Assembly (NCBI GenBank): GCA_023014485.1
Contig: JAJOZX010000924.1
Coordinates: 85,001 to 149,000, forward strand
DNA from: Bathynomus jamesi
Taxonomy: Eukaryota > Arthropoda > Malacostraca > Isopoda > Cirolanidae
Reading direction: 5' to 3'
Length of the DNA stretch: 64,000 bases
Shown here: positions 1 through 9,303 of the stretch, piece after piece
How positions within the stretch are numbered: position 1 is the first letter of the stretch
How the letters are laid out: each line of letters begins with the position of its first letter
Program-made: the position numbers and the translations under genes
The notes under the pieces: generated by a model
Told to the model about the DNA's origin: nothing
Seen by the model: only the letters and a program-made list of their open reading frames with translations
Database searches by the model: none

Positions 1-1067
1 TATAATTTTCTAATTCTTTCTCTGATACTTTATAACTTTTCGACTTTACTAAGTTCCTCTGACGATAGCCCAACTCCAGGGGGAAAATAAAAGTTTCTCT
101 TACTGTAAATTTACTTCTTAAAAATATACAGGTACTGCTCTGAATTTACAGGGGTAGAGGTTCGACCTCCCTCCCCGCAGCGAGGCTGCTAACCCGGGGA
201 GTCTCTTAGCAGTCACCAAGGCAGCGTCTGTCTCGTAATGAAGTCTCCTTCATTTTACAAATACATGTATAAAATATGCCTGAATGTTGGGGGATGGCAG
301 TTGGAGGTTAAGTTTCCCCCCTTTTAAACACGATCAGGTGTTTGAAAGTTTCCAAATAAAAATTAAAAAAAAATAAATAAAAATAAAAACTAATCTTATT
401 TTTTTTTGCCACGTCTTCATTTCTGAAGGCGATATCATTTTTGTTTGGGTTTATTACAATTATGATTGCGATTATGGATTACTTCCCATTCGCTTATGAT
501 TGTCCCCTTACAGTTCGATTAAAGTACATTCTTACATTATATATAAAGTCATTACATTCAATTATAGTTTCATTGAAGTACATTACGTCGTTACCATTCT
601 TACAGTGTTTATATATATATATATATATATATATATGGTTAGATTATATGGTTAGATTATATGGTTAGATTATATGGTCAGATTATATATGGTTATTATA
701 TATATGGTTATTAGTACAACACAAGTACATGAGACATGACAAGATAATTTATATACAACATAATATGTTATATTACATTATATGTTATAGATTTGGATCA
801 AAGCGAAAGATGTTGTTTATCTTAGAAACGTTCGGTTCTGCTGATTCGCGAATTTGAGCATTTAACTACTGTAAGCCTAATGAGTCTTGAGGGTGAACGC
901 ACTTAAAAGAAAAAAATACATGTGGACGTATTTTACATGTAAGTAACAGAATAGGTTGTGTGCGTAATATAGACGCGTAAAATATGGACTGATAGGTTGA
1001 TAGGTATCAGTAGACAATAGGTAGGAAACAACATAACTAATGATGTATAGAGAATGGTTTCTTTTTC

Positions 1068-1098
<31 letters not shown>

Positions 1099-1565
1099 AT
1101 TATTAAGGAATTTACCATACATTCAATACGGAAGATGTCCAAATACTAAACACGTGATTCAGTGTTCAAGGTATGGAAAACGTGAAGAGAATTAAGTTAC
1201 TTTATGACTTCATAGTTATTGAATTTGCACGTATAATACAAATCATTATTAGGAAGATTTACAAGAACGAATTAGAGACAAGAGTGGGTATTAATGACTA
1301 AGTACAACTGCGGGTTCCAATCCTGTTATATGCAATGTGTATGCATAATCTAGGGACGAGGGTAAGATGCAAGACAATCATAATTAATTAATAACTTCTA
1401 TAACAAATAAAAATGGATACGACTAAACCATAGGTATGGTAGATCGTAGGGTTTTGACACGATCAAGAATAGGAAGCCACAAGTAAAATCATTATCCAAA
1501 CTCGCGTTAAGCGATTTTGGTTCTTATGTAAAAATGAATATTGATTATTAATTTCATTTTTACAT
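1..1565. repeat. Left copy of ~1.55 kb direct repeat
   Basis: This segment matches 5673-7213 almost base for base. Differences I see are single substitutions, a one-base change in an A-run, and the lengths of (TA)n and (TTA)n tracts. Similarity is already high at base 1, so the repeat probably starts left of the window. It stops near 1565, where the other copy runs into a (TA)n tract. No convincing gene is present. It could be a long LTR of a non-coding element or one unit of a tandem segmental duplication. Confidence 0.9.
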
Positions 1566-2225
1566 TGCTCTCCCCTTTTTTAAAAAAAAAACGATATTTA
1601 TACAATAATCTAATAGGGTACCATTAATACAATACAAATGAGAAAATAACATCCTAACTACTTCAAGTTAGATGACGAATTTTTTTCTTTACATTACAAA
1701 TTTTTATACAGAACAAGTGAGTTATTATATAATATAAAAAATTCAAAGATTAATACTTCAATTTTATGCAAACAGAATAAAAGGATTAATACATTAATTT
1801 GGACAAACAATTAAGTTAGGCAAAGAATGGTATTGTTAATTTAAAAAGAAAATTTCTGTGGGGAAAATTACATACATACTGAATAGTAGGTAAAAGGGAA
1901 AAATATAAATTATTTTCCAAAGTTACCCTGATCGTGCAGTCTATAACTAATTTTATTGACTATTGTAGGTAAAAATCGAATTACGTAATGGATGATGTAT
2001 AGACCTGTGGTCTAGTGTGTATGTGTGTGTATTAGATACAAAGTGTGTATCTTATAAATTTGAGGGATAGATTAGCGGAGAGGATTCTTAAATTAACTGA
2101 ATAAACGCCTGAGCAAAATTTATATATAGTAAGCAAAAATGCGTAGGACTATATAAATAGCATAGTTAGCATTTTCACGCTATGAAATAGTTTATTGTGA
2201 CATCCAATGATTTTAGCATAAGGTT

Positions 2226-2284
<59 letters not shown>

Positions 2285-3440
2285 CGCATACATGCGTGTG
2301 TATGTGTAGGGATTTGGGAGGTTTTTGAATTAACAAAGTTTAAAAATAATGTATAATAATTTAAGATGGGTTTTAGGGTTATAAAATCTTTTGAGTCAAT
2401 TATTGTTGTTATTATTATCATCATCATTATTATTATAAAATCCTTTACGTTCAAGGTAGTATTTAAGTATTTAATTAAATCAGTTCCACGTATTAAGGTA
2501 ATACAAAGAAATGTACTTAGAGGACTTACAATTGATGAAAGTAAATCTCACGGTTTAAAAATTGAATTTTTGAAGATGGAATTAAATTCGACTAGTAACA
2601 TTCCTAGCTATATAATTATGAACTATATAAACATTAACCAGAAGTATCGGTACGATAATTGAATTAAGAAAGTTAAGAATACAAATTAAAAATATAAATC
2701 AATTTATGCATTTTAATGAGCTAAACCTAATTTTATAATATTCTTAAAAATAAAAGTAAATCGAACCTTAGATGAGTTTCGGCCAAGAATAAAAAGTTAT
2801 TGAAATGGAAGGAAAGCATTTCGAACAATCTTTTCTTTTAATAATTTCAGGTAAATTTTACATTAAAAATTATTTTTATATATTAAAAAAAAATATTAAA
2901 AAGGTTTAATAATTTTTTGCATGTTAAGTAGAAAAATCACTCTTTCGTTGAATGTTGATAGAATTTGAATTATTTGATATTTTAGTCTGAAAACTTGGTT
3001 GCATATGATAAATACATATGTTTTATTGTGTAGAAGTTTTATTAAAATTAAATGACAAAAAGAATAAACACAACTGAAATTTAGGGCATGTGCGGTTCTA
3101 CGGGTAAATTTCCCGACCATACAGAGCAAGATAAATTAGGTACATGATCGATTAATTATTACACTATTTCTGTCATCATATAATCGCAATAATTATAAAA
3201 CTCGTTACCAACATTTGTAAAACGGTTTTGGTTGCCAACAATAAAATATGTCATTTTACCTATATATTTTTATACGCAACAATGGCATGAAAAAGAAAAG
3301 ACAAATCGATCCATTTCCTTCTTACAACAAAACAAAGAAAGGTTAACTAAAGACGCAACCTGGTCAATTCAGGTTGAATTAAATTCTCTTAACTTACAAA
3401 GAAAAAGTTGAATTCAATTGACTGCATTGAAATGACTTGG
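1566..3440. other. Gene-free A+T-rich DNA inside the repeat pair
   Basis: I find no coding sequence here. Open frames are short and low-complexity. A (TA)n tract of about 56 bp lies at 2225-2281. The segment separates the left direct repeat from the minisatellite block. Confidence 0.6.
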
Positions 3441-3446
3441 GACTTA

Positions 3447-3667
3447 AAAACTGACTTCTTAAAAACTAACTTCTTCAAAACTAACTTCTTCAAAACTAAC
3501 TGCTTCAAAACTAACTTCTTCAAAACTAACTGCTTCAAAACTAACTGCTTCAAAACTAACTGCTTCAAAACTAACTGCTTCAAAACTAACTGCTTCAAAA
3601 CTGGCTTCTTCAAAACTGGCTTCTTCAAAACTGGCTTCTTCAAAACTGGCTTCTTCAAAACTGGCTT
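3447..3667. repeat. 15-bp minisatellite
   Basis: About 15 tandem copies of a 15-bp unit of the form CTTCAAAACTAACTG, drifting to CTTCAAAACTGGCTT in the last third. Because 15 is a multiple of three, open frames appear on both strands as by-products. Confidence 0.95.
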
Positions 3668-4145
3668 CTGTAATCTCTGGGGCGGTTGTTCCTCTTGGCG
3701 CAACCTTCTGACTTGACCTCTTGTCAAGTATTTCTATAGATCTCTGGGGGCGGTTGTCCATCTTGGCGCAACCTTCTGACTTGACCTCTTGTCAAGTATT
3801 TCTATAAATCTCTGGGGCGGTTGTCCCTTTTGGCGCAACCTTCTGACTTGACCTCTTGCCAAGTATTTCTATGTCTCTGGGGGCGGTTGTCCATCTTGGC
3901 GCAACCTTCTGACTTGACCTCTTGTCAAGTATTTCTATAAATCTCTGGGGCGGTTGTCCATCTTGGCGCAACCTTCTGACTTGACCTCTTGTCAAGTATT
4001 CTGAAACTATCTGACTTGAACGCTTGTCAAGTATTCTGAACTGTAACTTGAACTCTTATCAAGTATTCTTGAAACTTAACTGTCTAACTTGAACGCTTGT
4101 CAAGTATTCTGAAACTTAAACTATCTAACTTGAACGCTTGTCAAG
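3668..4145. repeat. ~66-bp tandem repeat, then shortened variants
   Basis: About five copies of a ~66-bp unit containing GGGGCGGTTGTCCATCTTGG and CTTGACCTCTTGTCAAGTAT. From about 4000 the unit shrinks to variants keeping only the CTTGAACGCTTGTCAAGTAT part. Confidence 0.9.
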
Positions 4146-4665
4146 TATCTTTATAAATCTCTGGGGTTTGGTTATCCCTTTTGGATGCAACCAACTGGAA
4201 ACTGATTTGCAACTTATTTGCAGATAAAACTGACTCGAAACTACTTCGAGTATCTTTATAAATCTCTGGGGTTTGGTTATCCCTTTTGGATGCAACCAAC
4301 TGAAAACTGATTTGCAACTTATTTGCAAATAAAACTGACTCGAAACTACTTCGAGTATCTTTATAAATCTCTGGGGTTTGGTTATCCCTTTTGGATGCAA
4401 CCAACTGAAAACTGATTTGCAACTTATTTGCAAATAAAACTGACTCGAAACTACTTCGAGTATCTTTATAAATCTCTGGGGTTTGGTTATCCCTTTTGGA
4501 TGCAACCAACTGAAAACTGATTTGCAACTTATTTGCAAATAAAACTGACTCGAAACTACTTCGAGTATCTTTATAAATCTCTGGGGTTTGGTTATCCCTT
4601 TTGGATGCAACCAACTGAAAACTGATTTGCAACTTATTTGCAACGAAAACTGACTTCAAAACTGA
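4146..4665. repeat. 105-bp minisatellite, ~5 copies
   Basis: Nearly identical 105-bp units begin with TATCTTTATAAATCTCTGGG at 4146, 4251, 4356, 4461 and 4566. The period is a multiple of three, so two minus-strand frames stay open through the array. I treat these as artefacts because the neighbouring arrays show no coding constraint. Confidence 0.95.
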
Positions 4666-4916
4666 CTTCAAAACTTCTTTGCAACTTCTTTGCAACTAAA
4701 ACTGACTTCGAATATCTCTCTAAATCTATAAACTCTCTATAAACACTCTCTCTCTTAATTTGCAAGTCAATTCAATTCCGTAATTGAAAAAAATTTGCAA
4801 ACAAAAATATAAAATGTAAACGACATTTCACTCTAATGTACACGAAGGTACGATACTATTATGTTTGATACATAAAATAAAATTATTCTATACTGAATAT
4901 AACAGTGAAAATAACT

Positions 4917-5086
4917 GAAATTAACTCTCTTTTGAAATTAACTCTCTTTTGAAATTAACTCTCTTTTGAAATTAACTCTCTTTTGAAATTAACTCTCTTT
5001 TAAAATTAACTCTCTTTTTGAAATTAACTCTCTTTTGAAATTAACTCTCTTTTGAAATTAACTCTCTTTTGAAATTAACTCTCTGT
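4917..5086. repeat. 17-bp minisatellite (GAAATTAACTCTCTTTT)
   Basis: About ten tandem copies of the 17-bp unit, with occasional one-base changes. The period is not a multiple of three. Confidence 0.95.
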
Positions 5087-5398
5087 TACACTAAGAAAAA
5101 TGTATCACTAGTGTCTGAAGTGTTCACTGTGTTTCTTGTAAATTCTGACTTAATACTCATTATTAACTGTTAATAATACTGACTTTTCAAGTGTTTATAA
5201 ATTACTTAAGAAAACAAAATGTACTTAACAAAATTTTCTATGGGGAAATCCTTGAGACGTGTCCTGAAGACGTCTTGTTGGCTACTTCTTCTTGGATGAA
5301 AACTAGGCGTGAAGAACTTGGAGTCGTGACACACCGGTCAAGGGTGGATGTTACGAACTAGAAGTCGTGACACGCCGGTCAAATGGTTTTATCCTGAT

Positions 5399-5550
5399 AA
5401 ATCTTCTTTTAAATCTTCTTTTATAAATCTTCTTTTATAAATCTTCTTCTTTTATAAATCTTCTTCTTTTATAAATCTTCTTCTTTTATAAATCTTCTTC
5501 TTTTATAAGTCGTCTTCTTTTATAAGTCTTCTTCTTTGATAAGTCTTCTT
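5399..5550. repeat. 17-bp minisatellite (ATAAATCTTCTTCTTTT)
   Basis: About nine copies of a pyrimidine-rich 17-bp unit, shorter in the first copies. It ends just before a G+C-richer stretch (5560-5640) that leads into the right direct repeat. Confidence 0.9.
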
Positions 5551-5672
5551 CTTTTCCTGGTAAAGGGTCGCCAGCTGTTAACCCCCCCTTTATGGCCCTT
5601 TGTCGGTTCGGATTCGAAGGGGGTTCTAGTTAGGGAGGCAAGCAACGGACATTTCTTCTGATACTTTTCTTC

Positions 5673-7208
5673 TATAATTTTCTAATTCTTTCTCTGATAC
5701 TTTATAACTTTTCGACTTTACTAAGTTCCTCTGACGATAGCCCAACTCGAGGGGGAAAATAAAAAGTTTCTCTTACTGTAAATTTACTTCTTAAAAATAT
5801 ACAGGTACTGCTCTGAATTTACAGGGGTAGAGGTTCGACCTCCCTCCCCGCAGCGAGGCTGCTAACCCGGGGAGTCTCTTAGCAGTCACCAAGGCAGCGT
5901 CTGTCTCGTAATGAAGTCTCCTTCATTTTACAAATACATGTATAAAATATGCCTGAATGTTGGGGGATGGCAGTTGGAGGTTAAGTTTCCCCCCTTTTAA
6001 ACACGATCAGGTGTTTGAAAGTTTCCAAATAAAAATTAAAAAAAATAAATAAAAATAAAAACTAATCTTATTTTTTTTTGCCACGTCTTCATTTCTGAAG
6101 GCGATATCATTTTTGTTTGGGTTTATTACAATTATGATTGCGATTATGGATTACTTCCCATTCGCTTATGATTGTCCCCTTACAGTTCGATTAAAGTACA
6201 TTCTTACATTATATATAAAGTCATTACATTCAATTATAGTTTCATTGAAGTACATTACGTCGTTACCATTCTTACAGTGTTTTTATATATATATATATAT
6301 ATGGTTAGATTATATGGTTAGATTATATGGTCAGATTATATATGGTTATTATATATATGGTTATTAGTACAACACAAGTACATGAGACATGACAAGATAA
6401 TTTATATACAACATAATATGTTATATTACATTATATGTTATAGATTTGGATCAAAGAGAAAGATGTTGTTTATCTTAAAAACGTTCGGTTCTGCTGATTC
6501 GCGAATTTGAGCATTTAACTACTGTAAGCCTAATGAGTCTTGAGGGTGAACGCACTTAAAAGAAAAAAATACATGTGGACGTATTTTACATGTAAGTAAC
6601 AGAATAGGTTGTGTGCGTAATATAGACGCGTAAAATATGGACTGATAGGTTGATAGGTATCAGTAGACAATAGGTAGGAAACAACATAACTAATGATGTA
6701 TAGAGAATGGTTTCTTTTTCTTTTTATTATTATTATTATTCTTATTATTATTAAGGAATTTACCATACATTCAATACGGAAGATGTCCAAATACTAAACA
6801 CGTGATTCAGTGTTCAAGGTATGGAAAACGTGAAGAGAATTAAGTTACTTTATGACTTCATAGTTATTGAATTTGCACGTATAATACAAATCATTATTAG
6901 GAAGATTTACAAGAACGAATTAGAGACAAGAGTGGGTATTAATGACTAAGTACAACTGCGGGTTCCAATCCTGTTATATGCAATGTGTATGCATAATTTA
7001 GGGACGAGGGTAAGATGCAAGACAATCATAATTAATTAATAACTTCTATAACAAATAAAAATGGATACGACTAAACCATAGGTATGGTAGATCGTAGGGT
7101 TTTGACACGATCAAGAATAGGAAGCCACAAGTAAAATCATTATCCAAACTCGCGTTAAGCGATTTTGGTTCTTATGTAAAAATGAATATTGATTATTAAT
7201 TTCATTTT

Positions 7209-7213
<5 letters not shown>
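5673..7213. repeat. Right copy of ~1.55 kb direct repeat
   Basis: Matches 1-1565. The shared part may begin further left, for example at TGTTAACC near 5577, where an LTR-like 5' end could lie; the matching position for the left copy is outside the window. The copy ends in TTTTTACA at a (TA)n tract, so TG...CA termini are possible but unproven. Confidence 0.9.
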
Positions 7214-7258
<45 letters not shown>

Positions 7259-7264
7259 GATATG

Positions 7265-7299
<35 letters not shown>
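7211..7299. repeat. (TA)n/(TG)n microsatellite
   Basis: Two (TA)n runs separated by a TGTGTGTGCGCG segment, at the right end of the direct repeat. Confidence 0.95.
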
Positions 7300-7303
<4 letters not shown>

Positions 7304-7383
7304 TTGTGTGTATGTGTTTTTATTTATTTTTTTTCTTTCTGTAACCTATATATAGGCCGTAACCTTTTATGTACTTCAGTGTT

Positions 7384-7407
7384 CCTGAGGATGTCATTAG
7401 ACGAAAG
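7384..7407 (+). other. Degenerate hammerhead-like motif
   Basis: CCTGAGGATG is followed by a short GTC/GAC stem and then GAAAG. This recalls the CUGANGA...GAAA core of hammerhead ribozymes. The stem is only three base pairs with an unpaired U, and I cannot define stems I and III. Treat as a weak motif. Confidence 0.2.
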
Positions 7408-7495
7408 CGCTTGAGCACCTTTTTGTGTTTCCTTTCCTTCGTGGTTTTATTCATCATAAATATTTTTCACGTGTTACTTTCGTGAAATAATTTTC

Positions 7496-7508
7496 ATATA
7501 TATATATA

Positions 7509-7578
<70 letters not shown>
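7496..7578. repeat. (TA)n microsatellite
   Basis: About 80 bp of nearly pure (TA)n interrupted once by TTTTA. It truncates the mariner copy that follows. Confidence 0.95.
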
Positions 7579-7582
<4 letters not shown>

Positions 7583-7846
7583 CGATCCTTCCAAATGCCA
7601 CACCATACCATCACCCGAGATGCACCTTGTTCCTTTGAAGAGGTATACCAGTGAGGGTTGTTTTGAGACCAGTAGCGGGTGTTCTGTCGATTTACCTCAC
7701 CATTTCCATAAAAAAACAGCCTCGTCATTGAACAGAATGGTGGACGGGAAATTGGCATCCCGAGCATAAGAAAAATATGAATTATGGTTTGCAGAAATAG
7801 AAAAATATGAATTTCTCCTATGATGCCGGACTTATGGGACCCCTGT
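7579..7846 (-). pseudogene. Mariner-like transposase fragment (minus copy)
   Basis: The minus strand encodes part of a mariner-type catalytic domain, including RQNTRYWSQNNPHWYTSS and RVMVWCGIWKDRI. The terminal sequence CAGGGGGTCCCATAAGTCCG lies at the right end (about 7845). The fragment carries the same +1 frame change after the first catalytic-like segment (FSDEA) as its plus-strand neighbour, so both derive from one defective source. It is cut at 7579 by (TA)n. The two copies lie head to head about 50 bp apart. Confidence 0.8.
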
Positions 7847-7895
7847 ATATATATATATATATTATATATATATATATAATATATATATATATATA

Positions 7896-8672
7896 CAGGG
7901 TGTCCCATAAGTCCGCCATCATAGGAGAAATTCATATTTTTCTATTTCTACAAACCATAATTCATATTTTTCTTATGCTCGGGATGCCAATTTCCCGTCC
8001 ACCATTCTGTTCAGTGACGAAGCTGTTTTTTTATGGAAATGGTGAGGTGAATCGACAGAACACCCGCTACTGGTCTCAAAACAACCCTCACTGGTATACC
8101 TCTTCAAAGGAACAAGGTGCATCTCGGGTGATGGTATGGTGTGGCATTTGGAAGGATCGCATCATAGGCCCCCTCTTTTTCGATGAATATATCACTGGAG
8201 GCACCTCCCTACGTGTGCTCAAGGAAGAAGCATTTCGCAGTGTCTTGAACGAAGAAGGAAATTTCCCAACATGGTTCCAGCAAGACGGCGCTCCTGCACA
8301 TTACAGCACCCAAGTAAAGGAATACCTGTACTAACAATTCGCTGGTCATTGGATAGGACGTCGAGGGCCTCTGGAATGGCCAGCTAGAAGCCCGGATTTC
8401 ACGCCACTAGATTTTTATCTCTGGGGCCACTTGAAAGCGCTGGTATACGCAGAGAAAATTAGGAGTGTTGAACATTTGCGGCAGCGCATTATTGGGGCAT
8501 GTAACACCATTACTCCTGACATCATTCACCGTGTGCTTGCTGACTGGGTATCACGTCTGAATTTGTGTATTGAAAACAATGGTGGACATATTGAGCACGT
8601 TCTGTAAATAAAAGCTTTTGTTTTGCCTTTTTTTATTTTTTTCCCTATGATACCGGACTTATGGGACACCGT
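7896..8672 (+). mobile_element. Mariner-like element, internally deleted
   Basis: Inverted ends CAGGGTGTCCCATAAGTCCG (left) and its complement with small changes (8650-8672) bound a 0.78 kb element; a TA precedes the left end. It encodes only the catalytic half of a mariner-type transposase: FSDEA, then WCGIWKDRIIGPLFFDEY, WFQQDGAPAHYS and PARSPDFTPLDFYLWG, ending in NNGGHIEHVL. About 36 residues separate the second and third acidic residues. The N-terminal helix-turn-helix part is missing. A +1 frameshift near 8035 and a stop near 8332 make it inactive. Confidence 0.85.
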
Positions 8673-8689
8673 GTGTGTGTATATATATA

Positions 8690-8985
8690 TAAATTGAGTG
8701 GCGGCTATGAACTCGATAACAGCTCTCTGTTTACGATGCGCATCATTGTCAGATGCCATTTTCGAAACTGCGTTAACCATCGGTTTTATACAAGGGCGTT
8801 TAAAAGCGGTTTTATACGAGGAGGGGGGATGTTCAAACTGGAAAAACCCGTTTATGTGAAGCGCAGAAAGTTCAAACTTACGGCCCAAAAGACATTTCAG
8901 CCCCATGGCCTATTATTTAGCTAAGAAAAAAGGGTGGGGCAAAATATATTGAGTGGCCCTAGTATGTTCATAAAATGGTACAGTT
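8690..8985 (-). pseudogene. N-terminal remnant of another mariner-like transposase
   Basis: On the minus strand an ATG near 8758 opens MASDNDAHRKQRAVIEF, which resembles the start of a mariner transposase group. The frame then runs into the microsatellite next to the preceding element. An ATTGAGTGGC sequence occurs at both 8694 and 8950, perhaps an end repeat. Only the N-terminus survives, with about 180 bp of leader. Confidence 0.5.
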
Positions 8986-9232
8986 AGAGAGAGGATTCAA
9001 ACTAGTTCCTTTCAGTTTTTTTATTTATATATTAAATTTTAAATCATATTGATCAGTTTAAATCATAATGATCAGTTTACATAAAATATTAACATATTCC
9101 ATTAAATTAAAATCAAAATTTAACTATTAATTTTTACTATAAAATGTAATGTTATTAATTAATCATTATTTTCTTAAAAAGCTTTTGATTTGAAATCATT
9201 CAAATAATAAGAGATTAACTCAACCGCATTCT

Positions 9233-9303
9233 TCATTTGACGTTATTGAAAGTAACGCGTCCTTTGTCTGGATTGAGCTTTATCTCCTCTTCACACTTTT
9301 CCT
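9233..9303 (-). CDS. Terminal exon of the short-exon gene
   Basis: Acceptor GTTTGTTTCAG precedes AGGAAAAGTG. Reading in phase 1 gives an acidic/basic tail, EKCEEEIKLNPDKGRVTF then NNVK, and a TGA at 9235-9233. The phase matches the donor of the 10398-10454 exon, with the split codon GAG (Glu). Confidence 0.6.

Noticed and set aside
170..210. tRNA B-box-like GGTTCGACCTCC in the direct repeat
   Set aside because: No A box or cloverleaf at proper spacing.
441..1122. Open frames of 75-86 codons in both copies of the direct repeat
   Set aside because: They consist largely of translated (TA)n or (TTA)n tracts and their lengths change with the microsatellite between copies.
3389..4695. Minus-strand frames of 100-184 codons across the minisatellites
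   Set aside because: The period is a multiple of three, so several overlapping frames stay open at once; no conserved domain or start context.
4146..5086. CRISPR-like regular repeats
   Set aside because: The units are directly tandem with no unique spacers, and the genome is clearly eukaryotic.
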